Shown here piece after piece: positions 1-9,888 of a stretch of DNA of 64,000 nt (within the stretch, counting starts at the first letter, position 1; every line of letters starts with the position of its first letter). The notes below the pieces were generated by a model. It did not search any database. It was given only the letters and a program-made list of their open reading frames with translations, and had not been told where the DNA came from. Origin of the DNA: JAEUQQ01 sp963697285 (GTDB taxonomy: Bacteria; Acidobacteriota; Vicinamibacteria; Vicinamibacterales; JAFNAJ01). Position numbers and translations under genes: made by a program. The stretch is from positions 744,001-808,000 of the forward strand of contig CAVONI010000012.1 of assembly GCA_963697285.1 (NCBI GenBank), read 5' to 3'.

Positions 1-49
1 GATGCCGGCGGCGCGAGCCCTGCACCGGGGCGCATCGCCGGCGCGAGAC

Positions 50-97
50 GGGGGTCAGGTCTTGAATAATGCTGCAATGAAAGATGTGACCCCTTTT
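50..97. repeat. GGGGTC palindromic element, copy 1
   Basis: An imperfect inverted repeat begins with GGGGTCAGGTCTTGAA and ends with GAAAGATGTGACCCC. The same sequence recurs at about 4053, 5264, 9795, 18762 and 44650. This copy lies 14 bp beyond the stop codon of the minus-strand gene at 112-1182, so it may serve as a transcription terminator. It resembles REP-type palindromes, but no mobilising transposase is visible in the window. Confidence 0.8.
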
Positions 98-111
98 GCA
101 CCTTTTGCAGG

Positions 112-1182
112 CTACCGGCGATACGTCTTCGAGTAGCCGTTGCGGCCGTTGGTCACGACGAACGAGCCGTCGGCGTTCGCTTCGATCTTGATCCAGGCGC
201 TCGTCGACTGGTCGAGGTTCGCGAGGCGGTCGTCGGGCGCATTCGTGGCGCCGGGGTTGATGGTGCGGTGCAACTGCCAGCCGTCGATCGACGGCATGCT
301 GGCAACGGTCGCCAGGGTGGCTGCCTGCGCGCCCTTGCGCGGGCCGTTGTTGAAGACGGCGACCAGCGGCTTGACGGCCGCGAACGTCGCGGCGTCGGAG
401 GCATCGGCGCCGCCGTGATGCGCGATCAGGTAGACGTCTGCGGCCCCGACCAGGTCGGTCGGGCAGGTCAACGCAAACAGCGGGTCACCGCTCAGATCGC
501 CGAGGTCGAGGAACCTGAACGCGCCGTACTGCAGGCGCACGCCCACCGAGTGCGGGTTCTCGACCTTCTCCTGCGCGGGCACGCCGCTCCCGCTGCACGC
601 GGCGTTGGGCTGCCCCGCCCCGGCAAGCGGCGCGCTGAGCACCACCCGGTCGGCGCTCACGACGCGCGCGTCGATGCCCTTCATCGGAAGCACGTCGCCG
701 GGCTTCGGCTGGATGTGCCGGGCCTTCGCACGAACGGGCAGGTACTGCTGGTAGATCGCCATCGAGCCAGGGACGTTGTCGTCGGTGCCGGGCGCGGGCG
801 CGCCGTGATCGATGTAGGCGCGTATCGGGATCATCTTCGACAACTCGACGACCCCGCCGGCGTGATCGGCATGGAAGTGGGTGATCAGCATGTAGTCGAT
901 CTGCGTGATGCCCGCGTCCTTCGCCGCAGCGAGGATGCGCTTCGGATCGCGTCCGTTCGCCGACGCGCCCGCCGGCTCCCCGAACGCGGGCGCAATCAAC
1001 GCATCGTCGCTCGGAAACCCCGCGTCGATGAGCAGTGACTCGCCTGCCGGCGTCACGACCAGCGTCGCCTGCCCACCCTCGACGTCGATGAAGTAGATCC
1101 GCAGCGTGTCCGCCGCGCGCATGCCCACCGGCGCCATCAGCACCGCCACCACTACCGCACACGCCTGCACCAATCGCTTCAC
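112..1182 (-). CDS. Exported MBL-fold metallo-hydrolase
   Basis: The protein has the metallo-beta-lactamase fold metal-binding motif HFHADHAGG near residue 105 and a later AHHGG, the arrangement seen in ComEC/Rec2-like hydrolases. A typical signal peptide (KRLVQACAVVVAVLMAP) opens the chain, so it probably acts outside the cytoplasm. I chose the GTG start at 1182 because GGAGG lies 9 bases upstream and the signal peptide begins there; an upstream in-frame ATG at 1290 would bury the signal. The substrate is not predictable: such proteins include nucleases, phosphodiesterases and lactonases. The gene stands alone, with a GGGGTC palindrome just past its stop. Confidence 0.8.
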   Translation of the reverse strand: MKRLVQACAVVVAVLMAPVGMRAADTLRIYFIDVEGGQATLVVTPAGESLLIDAGFPSDDALIAPAFGEPAGASANGRDPKRILAAAKDAGITQIDYMLITHFHADHAGGVVELSKMIPIRAYIDHGAPAPGTDDNVPGSMAIYQQYLPVRAKARHIQPKPGDVLPMKGIDARVVSADRVVLSAPLAGAGQPNAACSGSGVPAQEKVENPHSVGVRLQYGAFRFLDLGDLSGDPLFALTCPTDLVGAADVYLIAHHGGADASDAATFAAVKPLVAVFNNGPRKGAQAATLATVASMPSIDGWQLHRTINPGATNAPDDRLANLDQSTSAWIKIEANADGSFVVTNGRNGYSKTYRR

Positions 1183-1316
1183 GATCACGCTCCTCCACTC
1201 ATCCACACACGTCGTCGCGTCACCTCGCGCCACGCCCGCCCACTGAGATGAGGTGACAGGATACGCCGGAAGGGTCCATGCCGAGTGCACGGGTGTCGCA
1301 ACTGCGGGTGTCGCAC

Positions 1317-1530
1317 AGTGCGGCGGGCCGTCGGGTATCGTCTACCCTGTGTCGCGCTGCGCGGCGGGCCGTCGGGTATCGCTTCCCGCGGTCGCTTCGT
1401 GCATCCATGCGGACGATGTACACCCACGCCCGCGTCCACTCCGCCCTGAGCGAGCGTAGCGAGTCGAAGGGCGACACCCGACGGCCCTGTGCCGCCACGT
1501 CGGCACCATCAGCGTGGGCGTGTGGCGACG
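1317..1530 (+). repeat. Dispersed ~170-bp repeat, copy a
   Basis: This segment, starting at GCGGCGGGCCGTCGGGTATC, is nearly identical over about 150 bp to 4113-4290 and more loosely to 4318-4470. It contains the internal palindrome CGAGCGTAGCGAGTCG. The whole gap from 1183 to 1695 holds no credible gene; the repeat fills its centre. Confidence 0.75.
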
Positions 1531-1695
1531 GTGTCACCACCACGGACGTGACGAATACGCCCTGCCACGGGCGACAGGAGACGCAGCGGGCTTAGGACTG
1601 CGGTTACGGCGACATCATCGGTCGCGCCTGCCCCAGGACGGAATTTCACTTGCGGCCGGTGGGCAACAGGTCTAGCGTCACCGTGGAGGTGGCTC

Positions 1696-2211
1696 ATGGC
1701 TCATCGCCTGATGCCGTTGGTCATCCTCGCCGTCCTGTTGGCGCCGGCTGTTGCCCTCAACGCGCAGCAACGCAGCCCGGGTACCGCTCGCCCCGAGGAA
1801 TCCGACCACATGCGCCAGGGAACCGCGCACTTCGAGCGCGCGTTCTACCAGTTGATCCCACACAAGCGACAACACGAGGCCGACGCGGAGTTCGACCTCG
1901 CAGCCGCCGCGTTCCAGCGCGAACTGGACGTCCGCCCCTTGTCGGTGGATGCGCATCGCCGGCTGGCGCGACTGAACGCGGTGCGAGGACGCTTCGCGCT
2001 CGCCGCGAGCGGATACGACGAGGTCACGCGCCTCGATCCGCCCAATCTCGATGCCTACGTGCTGGCGGCCCTCGCCTACATCGAACTGGAGCAGTTCGAC
2101 ACGGCGCGCGACCGACTGCTCGACGCGCGCAGCCGGGCCCTGGAACCGCACGCGCAGCAGATGCTCGACCTGTACCTGTCGAGACTCGCTGCCCGTTCAC
2201 CGCAGAAGTAG
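1696..2211 (+). CDS. Exported TPR-repeat protein
   Basis: A 171-residue protein with an N-terminal signal peptide (LMPLVILAVLLAPAVALNA) followed by helical pairs with the TPR pattern, for example in AFQRELDVRPLSVDAHRRLA and the segment after it. TPR domains mediate protein-protein contacts; the partner is unknown. GGAGG lies 6 bases before the ATG. The stop is 12 bp before the start of the metallophosphoesterase gene, which has its own GGAGG, so the two form an operon and may work together in the envelope. Confidence 0.7.
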   Translation: MAHRLMPLVILAVLLAPAVALNAQQRSPGTARPEESDHMRQGTAHFERAFYQLIPHKRQHEADAEFDLAAAAFQRELDVRPLSVDAHRRLARLNAVRGRFALAASGYDEVTRLDPPNLDAYVLAALAYIELEQFDTARDRLLDARSRALEPHAQQMLDLYLSRLAARSPQK

Positions 2212-2223
2212 CCGGAGGACACC

Positions 2224-4041
2224 ATGACCACGACCGGAACGCGCCGCACGGCGACGACGACCGGGCTGGTGCTCGCCGCCGGCCTGCTGATGCACCCTCT
2301 CGCGAGCGATGCGGCCAACCCGCGCCTCGCATCGTACTGCCAGGATCACGCGAACGTGCTCTGGTTCGTGCAGATCAGCGATCCGCACATCGGGACGTCG
2401 GGCTCGGCGGACTCCGACCGCCTCACGTGGATCGTGACGACGGGCCGGAGCGTCATCCAGCCATCGTTCATCGTCGCCACCGGGGATCTGACCGATTCGA
2501 CGAACGGGAATTTTCTTGGATTTCCGAACGGGCCGTACCAGGCCGAGTGGGATCGGTACACGGCCATCCTGACGGCCGCGGGTGCCGGGGCCAACGTCTA
2601 CTTCGACCTGCCCGGGAATCACGACGCGTACAACGACCGGTACTTCGCGTACTACCTCGCGAACTCGGTGCAGGGCCGGGCCGCCGGGTCGACGCAGGTG
2701 TCGTGGACGCGCGACCTGCCGCTCGGGACGTATCACTTCCTCGGCGTCAACACGGCCGACAACACGGGGGCCGGCTTCAGCCTGGGGTGGCCCTACGGCG
2801 ATTACGCCGGGACTCGACGCGACGGAACTCGCATTCATCAACCAGCGACTTGGGGCGCAGGCCGACGCCCGCCTCGTGCTGGCGTTCGGGCATCACCCGG
2901 TCACCGACACGGGGGTCAGCACCGACACCTGGCTCTTCTACGGCCACCAGGAGTTCGTCGAGGCGCTCGAACCTGGGGCGGGCCTCGCTGTACGGATACG
3001 GCCACACGCACGACGACTCCGACACGCAGTTCACCGGCAACGCGTACACCGGCACCATGGTGAACGGCGGCGTTCGGTACCTCAACGTGACGTCGCTCGG
3101 GAAGTCGACGACGAACCAGTACGCGCTGCTGGCCATCGACTGCGACGGGCTGTCGGGGACGATCCAGACGGTGGGCACCTGGCCGGCGGTGTTGATCACT
3201 GCGCCGACGAGCGCGAAGGTCGGGAGCGGCGGTGAACCCGTATGCCTACACGGTGCCCGCCTCGTCGGGCAATCCCGTGCGTGCGCTGGTCTTCGATGCG
3301 GGCACGGTCAGCGCGGTGCGCTTCAGCATCGACGGCTCGACGACGTGGCAGTCGATGACGCGCGCGGCCGCCGGGTCTCCGATCTGGACGGGCACGTGGG
3401 ATGCCTCGGCGACAGCGGCCGGACTCCACACGCTCGAGGTGCAAGCCGCCGGAACGACCACGAGGTCGCACATGATCAGCGTGACGGTCGAGGCAGGAAC
3501 GAACCGTGCGCCGGTTGCCGCCAACGACACGTACACGGTGACGAAGGACACACCGCTGTCGGTCGCGTTGCCGGGCGTGCTCAGCAACGACAGCGACGCG
3601 GACGGTGACGCGCTGAGCGCGCAGCTGGTGACGCCGCCGGCGCACGGCGTGCTCGATCTCGCGGCGACGGGGGGGTTCACCTACACACCGGCCACGGGTT
3701 ACACGGGCGCAGACACCTTCACGTACGTGGCGCACGACGGAACCGTGGCCTCGGCGGTCGCGACGGTGGCGCTCACCGTGGTGGCTCCAGCGCACGACAC
3801 GGTGACGATCACGTCGGCGACGTACACGACGAGGAAGAAGACGCTGACGGTGACGGCGACGAGCAGCCAGCAGCCGGCTGCGACGCTGACGGCGTACGGG
3901 CCAGACGGAACGCGATACGGCACGATGGAGTGGCAGGCAAGGAAGAAACTCTACTCGCTGACGGTGACAGTCGCGACGCGCCCGACCTCGGTCACGGTGA
4001 CGTCGAGCCTGGGCGGGACGGCGACGCGGAGCGTGATGTAG
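2224..4041 (+). CDS. Metallophosphoesterase with Ig-like domains, TMEM62-like (interrupted by frameshifts)
   Basis: The reading frame begins with a signal peptide and a calcineurin-like phosphoesterase domain: FVQISDPHIG, ATGDLTD and LPGNHD bind the metals, FGHHPVTD follows, and GYGHTHDD is the GHxH motif. The order and spacing resemble the TMEM62 group. An Ig-like region follows (FSIDGSTTWQSM), then a cadherin/Big_9-like domain (VAANDTYTV...LSNDSDADGDAL) and a small beta-rich C-terminus. The frame changes by +1 near 2808, 2968 and 3225, each time in a short G run, and after three shifts is back in its original phase. Removing one G at each site restores a continuous protein of about 604 residues. 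This pattern suggests sequencing error, though a true pseudogene remains possible. Confidence 0.75.
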
Positions 4042-4052
4042 ATCGCGAACGG

Positions 4053-4097
4053 AAGGGGTCACATCTTGATTCATCGCATTTTTCAAGATGTGACCCC
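4053..4097. repeat. GGGGTC palindromic element, copy 2 (possible terminator)
   Basis: The arms GGGGTCACATCTTGA and TCAAGATGTGACCCC are a perfect 15-bp inverted repeat around a 12-base loop. It begins 12 bp after the stop of the metallophosphoesterase and could terminate its transcript. Confidence 0.85.
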
Positions 4098-4112
4098 GTG
4101 CTGGGTGTCTCC

Positions 4113-4470
4113 ATGTCGCGCAGCGCGGCGGGCCGTCGGGTATCGCTTCCCGCGGTCGCTTCGTGCATCCATGCGGACGATGTACACCCACGCCCGCGTC
4201 CACTCCGCCCTGAGCGAGCGTAGCGAGTCGAAGGGCGACACCCGGCGGCCCTGGTGCCGCCATGTCCGTGCTGGCAGGCGTCAGCGTGTGGGAACAGGGC
4301 CACCGCGTCCACTCGTGTCGCGCAGCGCGGCGGGCCGTCGGGTATCGCTTGCCGCGGTCGGGACCTGCATTCATGCGGAAGGTGTACAGACCCACGCCCG
4401 CGTCCACCGACACCCGGCGGCCCTGGTGCCGCCGTGGCGGCGCTGGCAGGTGTCTGCGTCTGGCAGAGAT
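4113..4470 (+). repeat. Dispersed ~170-bp repeat, copies b and c in tandem
   Basis: Copy b (4113-4290) matches 1352-1520 almost base for base, including GAGCGAGCGTAGCGAGTCG. Copy c (4318-4470) starts with the same GCGGCGGGCCGTCGGGTATC but lacks the CGAGCGTAGCGAG part and diverges in the middle. The gene-free gap 4042-5263 consists largely of this repeat family. Between 4470 and 4990 there is only a weak partial match around 4595 and no believable gene. Confidence 0.75.
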
Positions 4471-4990
4471 TCGAGTTTGGGCGGACACCACCATGGGCGA
4501 CGACAAGCGACGACGACGAGTGACAGGCAAGGTGGCGCCGCCGACGCGTGGTTCGCGGAGTGCCGGGAACGTCCGGACAGGAGCACGCTCCTGCGATCGG
4601 GACCTGCACCACGCGGAAGAGGACGCGCCACGCCGCGTTCAGCCGCGACAGGAGTGACCCAGGACGCGAGACGCGAGCCCGGGCGGCAGGCGCCGGCGTC
4701 GTCGTCAGGATGCCGTCGAGGGCCGCAACACCATGCGGATGTCGCTGTCCCACGAATGGTCGCGAAGCGACACGGCCTGCCGATACGCAGCGGGCGCAGA
4801 TGCTCTGGAAAGTCCTGCGGAGAGGGAACATGGAGCCATCGACGAGGACCGGGACGACGCGCTTGCCGCGCTCTAACGCCGGCGCCACCTGGTGCCGGAT
4901 GAAATCGTCGGGATGGTCGAGGCGACGCCGGCCGCGACTGTCTGGGCGACAGACCACGACGGGCCGATCGCCACGAGCATAGGGCGCACG

Positions 4991-5235
4991 ACGACGGGCG
5001 TTTGCGGAACGCGGGCGTGGGTGTACAGATTCCGCAGAGATGCAGGCTCCGACCGCGGGGAGCAAATGCCCGGCGGCGCGAGCCCGGCGGCGTTCAGCCG
5101 GCAAAAGCGCACACGCCCTGCCATGGGCGACACGACGTCGGGCGTTTGCGGCCGGAACGCGGGCGTGGGTGCTGACAGATTCCACAGGAGATGCAGGCTC
5201 CGACCGCGGGAGCAAATGCCCGGCGGCGCGAGCGC
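4991..5235 (-). repeat. Dispersed repeat, inverted copies e and f
   Basis: Two direct copies of about 95 bp start at about 4991 and 5132, each running from GGGCGTTTGCGG through GCAGGCTCCGACCGCGGG to GCCCGGCGGCGCGAGC. Their reverse complement shares CCGCGGTCGG, GCATnnnTGCGGAA and CCACGCCCGCGT with copy c, so they are the same family in the opposite orientation. Confidence 0.65.
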
Positions 5236-5263
5236 TGCAGCAGGGCGCACCGCCAGTTGACAT

Positions 5264-5307
5264 GGGGTCAGAGCTTGAAAAATGCTGCAAAGAAAGATGT
5301 GACCCCC
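5264..5307. repeat. GGGGTC palindromic element, copy 3
   Basis: Arms GGGGTCAGAGCTTGAAAA and AAAGATGTGACCCC. The stop codon of the minus-strand metallopeptidase/VWA gene (5268) lies inside the element, so its last residues (EGVTSFFAAFFKL) are encoded by the repeat. Confidence 0.8.
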
Positions 5308-6686
5308 TCGGTCCGGCAGGCTCCTACACCCGGGGCGGCACTGGCGGGCAGGCGGGTGACGGGGATGCCGGAGGCCTCGAGCGTGTCGGGGGTGCCGTTT
5401 GACGGGATCAGTGCCTCGATGTGGCACGCAAGGCGACCGACGTGGCACTGCTCGACGAAGCCGTCGGTGATGACGAGTGCCTTTGATGGGCGAGTCTTCC
5501 GGATGTGATCGATCACCGCCGACAGCGCGGTGCCGCCGGTCGATTCGGTGCGGAGCTCACCGCGGACGATGGTGGCGGGCGCGATCACCGTGGAGAACGC
5601 CCACAGCGGGTGGCGGACCCATCCCGCGAACTCGCCGAGCAGCCGCACGAGGAGCCGCAGTTCGGCGCCCATCGAGCCGCTGACATCGAGGTAGACCTGC
5701 ACCGATCCCGGCGGGGCGCGGGCGGCTGCCCTGCCACGTGATCCCCGGCACGAGCGGATTCCACAACGAGCGCAGGTACCCGCGCCGATCGCCGGCGTGC
5801 AGGATCGGCAGCACGCATCCCGTGGACGCCACGTCGCGGCGCGTGTCCCGCGCGGGTCCGGCGCGATCAGGCGACGCAGCAGCGGCACGCGTGGCGCTCC
5901 GCCACGCGGCCGGCACGCCGGCCTGCACGGGCATCGATCGCAGCACCTGCGGGATGTGCGCGTCGGTGTCGCGCCAGATGCTCGTTGCCAGGCAGGCCGC
6001 GGAGCGCCTGGCGCAGGTGGTCGGCCACATCGGCGTCGAGCGCGTCGAGCGGATCGCCGGACGCATCGTGGCCGCCAACCAGCACCCGTCCACCCTCGCC
6101 CAGGTCGTGCAACGCAGACACGTCCATTTGCCGCGCCAGGTCGAGGACATCGTCGGAGACGATGTGGCCGCTGGCAAGCGCGCGGTGCAGTCGCAGGAGG
6201 TCGAGTTCCGCCTGCTCGGCGTCGGTGAGGTCAGGTATGCCCTCCAGGTCGCGAACCGCCAGCAGCTCGTCGTCCGCGCATCGGCCGCAACAGGCGCAGC
6301 ACGCCGCCGACGTCGGCGTAGTAGCTGGCCATGACATCGCTGTAACTCGCTCCCAGGCGCCGGTGGATGATCGCGTTGATCACCGCGTCGAGCGCGATGT
6401 TGAGGGCTGCGGGACTCATCGACGCGAAGCGGAGCGTGTGGCCGAGGAGCACGTGGAGGAACTCGTGCACGAGGAGCGCCTTCACGTGGTCTTCGGTCGT
6501 GCAGTGCGCGGCAACGAAGTCGAGGTTCACGCGAAGCACGCTCCGGCGCCCGAGGCTCACGCACAGCGTGGGCACCGCGGTGGTGAACTCGACGCGACAG
6601 ATCGAGAACACGGCCCGGCAGCACAGCGGGTTCTCGTCGATGGTCTCGTGCAGCAGCGAGCGGAACCACGCCTGGTCAATCTCCAT
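5268..6686 (-). CDS. DUF2201-like putative metallopeptidase with VWA-like domain (interrupted)
   Basis: The N-terminal part carries the zinc motif HEFLHVLLGH; the C-terminal part has a MIDAS-like VYLDVSGSMG followed by ALVITDGFVEQ. This metallopeptidase-plus-VWA order is that of the DUF2201 family, which is usually encoded beside a MoxR-type ATPase, as here. The start MEIDQAWF overlaps the end of the ATPase gene by 11 bp. The frame changes near 6290 and again near 5800; each part retains family motifs, so this is probably one gene with indels. The C-terminus runs into a GGGGTC palindrome. By analogy with other MoxR-VWA pairs a role in protein-complex remodelling is likely, but the target is unknown. 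Confidence 0.7.
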
Positions 6687-8481
6687 AGAACGCCTCGACC
6701 GAGATGAGTTCGACCCGCCGCCGCAGTCGCGCCTCGGTCCACACGACCGGGCGTTCCGACGAGTAGAACGCGGCATTGCACAACGCGAGGATTGCGGCAT
6801 CGAGCAGCGGGTCACCGCGAGGGGCCTGGCAGGCGGCGTTCTTCACGTCCCTGCAGATGAAGCGGCCACGTGGCAGGGCGTCGAGGCTGCGCAGATCGTC
6901 CAGGTCGCGCATCCCGGCCTTCGCGAGCAGCGCGCGGGCGAACGCCAGGTGCGACATCCCGCCGGGCGGACGCAGGGCCACGACGCGCCGCACGCGGAAC
7001 GGCGCGGACGCAGAGCGGTCGCGCACGAGGCTCGCCTGGATGAACTGGCGGCAGTTAAACGGGCGGCGGTCCCATGGTACCTCCTGCACACGGCCATGCA
7101 CCGGTTCAACACGCGCCTCGCACTCGTGCGGCGCCTGCGTCATGTGCCCGTGCGCCAGCAGGTGGAGGAACAGCTGCTCGGCGCGCGTCCGCCGGTCGCC
7201 CTTCAACGCCTTGAGCACGCCCAGCGCCGGCTCGAAGTCGGGATGCACGCCCGTCCACTTCGCGCCGCCTGCGGGAAGTACGGCGTGCGCTGCCGGTCGC
7301 GCCACGTCACCTCGGTGTCGAGCTCGAGCATCGGCACGGCGATCCGCCCGAGGATCCTGGATGCCCTCGTCGCCGACGGGTGGCTTCGCGTGCGCGAGGA
7401 GCGCCGGGTAGAGCGCGAAGGCGACGATGGCCTGGCGCTCGAACGACTCCGAGACGAGGAACTGCGACACGGCGAGCGTGCCGGTATCCGGGCACGGGCA
7501 CGTCTCGAGCAGCAGGGTGAGCTTCCGGGCGAGATCCTGCTCGGAGTGGAAGCGGTGGAGCCACCGCTCCTCGCCCACCGAGCAGACCGCCTCCCACGCG
7601 CGGCGGTGCGCCGCCAGGATCACGGCCGCGTCAGGCGGCGTGAGCCCGCTGCGCTGCGGCAGGCTCCACTCGAGCGCCAGCCGGAGGTTGCGCTCGCGCG
7701 GCAGGCGGCTCACCGCATCGACCGCGAGCACGTTGCGTACGAGCTGGCGCACGCGCCGCGGCGAGATGCGGAGTCCCGCGTCGCCGAGAGACGAGGCCAC
7801 GTGGCAGCAGTAGCCGATGACCAGCGGATTGGGTGAGGCGAGCGCTCGTTCGAATGCGGCGCGCGCGTCGGCGATGAACGCGCGGAGCCCGCAGGCATCG
7901 CGCGACACGACGCCATCGCCACGCGGATCGGCGATCGCGCGGCGGTCTTCGTCGCCGAGGTCGTCCCAGTCGCCGACCTGCCACGAGAAACGCGAAGCGA
8001 TCCGCGAGCGCCGCGTCGAGCGGCTCGCAGCCTGCGTAGGTTTCTCCATCCTGGTCGAAACCCGCGGGTTCATCGCGGCCCATCGAAAGCGCAGGCGCTC
8101 GAGCTTCATCCCCTGGACGCGCCGCTCGTGCACAGCGAGAACAGCCGGTTCTGGTGCTCGGGCTTGCAGCGGTTGATCTCGTCGACGAGGACCGACTCGG
8201 CCTGCCACACGGTGGCCGGGGTCTCGATGTAGCGGATGCCGCTGCCGTCCGGCTCGGGCCACGGGAAGCCGACGAGGTCGTCGAACGCGATGAGGCTCGC
8301 GTTGTAGTGGCGGTGCTCGAGGCCGAGCGCCTCGGAGAGGCTGTTGAGGAGGAACGTCTTGCCGGTGCCCGCGCGGCCGATCAGCAGCAGCGGATCCTCG
8401 GTCACGAGCGACGGCGAGGATCACCGGCTCCACGTCGTCGTAGCCGAACACGCCGAGCTGTCGCAGGAAGCGGGCGCTCAT
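6676..8481 (-). CDS. MoxR-type AAA+ ATPase (interrupted)
   Basis: After the start MSARFLRQLGVFGYDDVE, Walker A is GRAGTGKT and Walker B lies in SVLVDEINRCKPEHQNRLF; LDAALADRF, the MoxR sensor region, is readable in a neighbouring frame. A long C-terminal helical region follows. At least four frame changes (near 8405, 8120, 8000 and 7380-7270) interrupt it; sensible sequence such as RIAVPMLELDTEVTWRDR appears in the alternative frame between them. Its ATG overlaps the metK stop as ATGA, so it is translationally coupled to metK, and its own end overlaps the DUF2201-like gene. MoxR ATPases act with VWA partners as chaperones. Confidence 0.7.
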   Translation of the reverse strand: MSARFLRQLGVFGYDDVEPVILAVARDRGSAAADRPRGHRQDVPPQQPLRGARPRAPPLQREPHRVRRPRRLPVARAGRQRHPLHRDPGHRVAGRVGPRRRDQPLQARAPEPAVLAVHERRVQGMKLERLRFRWAAMNPRVSTRMEKPTQAASRSTRRSRIASRFSWQVGDWDDLGDEDRRAIADPRGDGVVSRDACGLRAFIADARAAFERALASPNPLVIGYCCHVASSLGDAGLRISPRRVRQLVRNVLAVDAVSRLPRERNLRLALEWSLPQRSGLTPPDAAVILAAHRRAWEAVCSVGEERWLHRFHSEQDLARKLTLLLETCPCPDTGTLAVSQFLVSESFERQAIVAFALYPALLAHAKPPVGDEGIQDPRADRRADARARHRGDVARPAAHAVLPAGGAKWTGVHPDFEPALGVLKALKGDRRTRAEQLFLHLLAHGHMTQAPHECEARVEPVHGRVQEVPWDRRPFNCRQFIQASLVRDRSASAPFRVRRVVALRPPGGMSHLAFARALLAKAGMRDLDDLRSLDALPRGRFICRDVKNAACQAPRGDPLLDAAILALCNAAFYSSERPVVWTEARLRRRVELISVEAFYGD

Positions 8482-9578
8482 CGTTCCCACGCCAGGCCGG
8501 GCTTTGCCGAAGTGCCCGTAGTTGGTGGTCGTGCGGTAGACGGGCGCGCGCAGATCGAGGCACTCGATGATCGCGTCGGGCCGGTAGTCGAAGCGGCGCG
8601 CGTACTGCTCGGCGAGGCGCGCGTCGCCGGTGCGCCGCGTGTCGACGTGAATCGAGACGGGCTGCGCAACGCCGATGGCGTAGGCCACCTGGATCTCGAC
8701 GGTGTCGGCGATCCCGCGCAGCACGATCTGTCGCGCCACGTAGCGCGCGAAGTAGGCGGCGCTGCGATCCACCTTCGTCGCGTCCTTGCCGCTGAACGCG
8801 CCGCCGCCGTGCCGCGCGTATCCGCCGTAGGTGTCGACGATGATCTTGCGGCCCGTGACGCCGCAGTCGCCCTCGGGGCCGCCGATCGAGAACTCGCCGG
8901 TGGGGTTCACGAACGTGCGGATGCCGTCGTGCCACCATCGACCGAGGCTCGATGGCAGCAACTGCGTCGTCGACGTACGCGCGGATCTCGTCCTGCGGCG
9001 TGCCCGGCGCGCGCCGCGTGGAGACGACCACGTCGGTCACCGCGACGGGGATGCCGTTGTCGTAGCGCACCGAGACCTGCGCCTTGGCGTCGGGGCGCAG
9101 CCACGGCGCGCTGCCGCGGTGCCGTGCGGCCGCGAGCGCGCGCATTACGGCGTGCGCCAGGCTGATCGGCAGGGGCATCAGTTCGGGCGTTTCGCGTGTC
9201 GCGAAGCCGAAGACCAGGCCCTGGTCGCCGGCGCCGGTTTCGCCGTCGCGGATGACACCCTGCGCGATGTGCGGCGACTGCGTGCCGAGGAAGTTCTGCA
9301 CGTCGGACTTCGTCGGCGTTGAAGCGTGCGGCGGGATCGGTGTAGCCGATCTCGCGGATGGCCGCGCGTGCGACGGCCTCGACGTCGACGACGGCGCGCG
9401 ACGAGATCTCGCCGGCGAGCACGACGTGGTGGTCCTTGCAGAGCACCTCGCAGGCGACGCGGCTGGCGGGATCCTGCGCGAGGTGCGCGTCGAGGACGCT
9501 GTCGGCGATGTAGTCGCACACCTTGTCGGGGTGTCCTTCAGACACCGACTCGGACGTGAAGATGAAGCTGGCGGGCAT
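8478..9578 (-). CDS. metK: S-adenosylmethionine synthetase (interrupted)
   Basis: MetK makes S-adenosylmethionine from methionine and ATP. Recognised motifs are SVSEGHPDKVCDYIADSVLD at the N-terminus, GDQGLVFGFATRET in the middle and GGAFSGKDATKVDRSAAY near the C-terminus. The chain ends ...YGHFGKPGLAWER. The frame breaks near 9318, 8950 and 8508; at the last, removing one A from AAA gives this normal C-terminus and a TGA overlapping the next ATG. The corrected length, about 366 residues, is slightly short for the family. AAGGAGG precedes the ATG. A candidate SAM riboswitch lies upstream, a fitting feedback control. An essential enzyme with three frameshifts argues for assembly error. Confidence 0.88.
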
Positions 9579-9629
9579 GTGTGTCCTCCTTCGAGACGAG
9601 GACACCCGGGCGGGGACAGTTGGTTACGC

Positions 9630-9735
9630 CGTGCTGGCGTCGCATCTCTCGCCGGTGAGGACGAGAAGGGCACCTTGCCTGTCCTGGCAGGTTGCCGCCG
9701 CCCGCGTCAGTGCGGGCGGCTCCGGATGTCGGGAA
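9630..9735 (-). promoter_or_regulatory. Candidate SAM riboswitch (SAM-I/SAM-IV clan) in the metK leader
   Basis: Read on the minus strand, the leader has a GC-rich hairpin (GCCGCCCGC, loop ACTGAC, GCGGGCGGC) followed directly by GGCAACCTGCC, a short loop and GGCAAGGTGCC. The pairing of a GGCAACC segment with a following AAGGTGCC segment is characteristic of the SAM-I/SAM-IV core. A closing helix can form between CGACATC (about 9722-9732) and GATGCG (about 9641-9646), with one bulge. A further small hairpin, CTCACCGGCGAG, lies before the metK start. The assignment rests on motif recognition and on position upstream of metK, not on a covariance search. Confidence 0.6.
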
Positions 9736-9794
9736 AGATCATACGACGTGATGACTTGCGCGCAACGGCTTGCGTGCGCCATAGGGCAAGCCCC

Positions 9795-9888
9795 AAAGGG
9801 GTCGCATTCTCGAATTGCAGCATTTCTCAAGCTCTGGCACCGGGGCCAGGTCTTGAATTTTGCTGCAATGAAAGACGTGACCCCCTTT
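9795..9888. repeat. GGGGTC palindromic element, copy 4 (inverted dimer)
   Basis: Two monomers face each other: AAAGGGGTCGCATTCTCGAA...CTCAAGCTCTGGC, then GGGGCCAGGTCTTGAATTTT...GAAAGACGTGACCCC. The result is a 94-bp imperfect palindrome between the divergent metK and sigma-54 activator genes. The remainder of the gap (9889-10068) shows nothing I can identify. Confidence 0.8.

Noticed and set aside
4066..5260. Several open frames in both directions
   Set aside because: They are made of the dispersed repeat family and have no conserved domains or ribosome sites.
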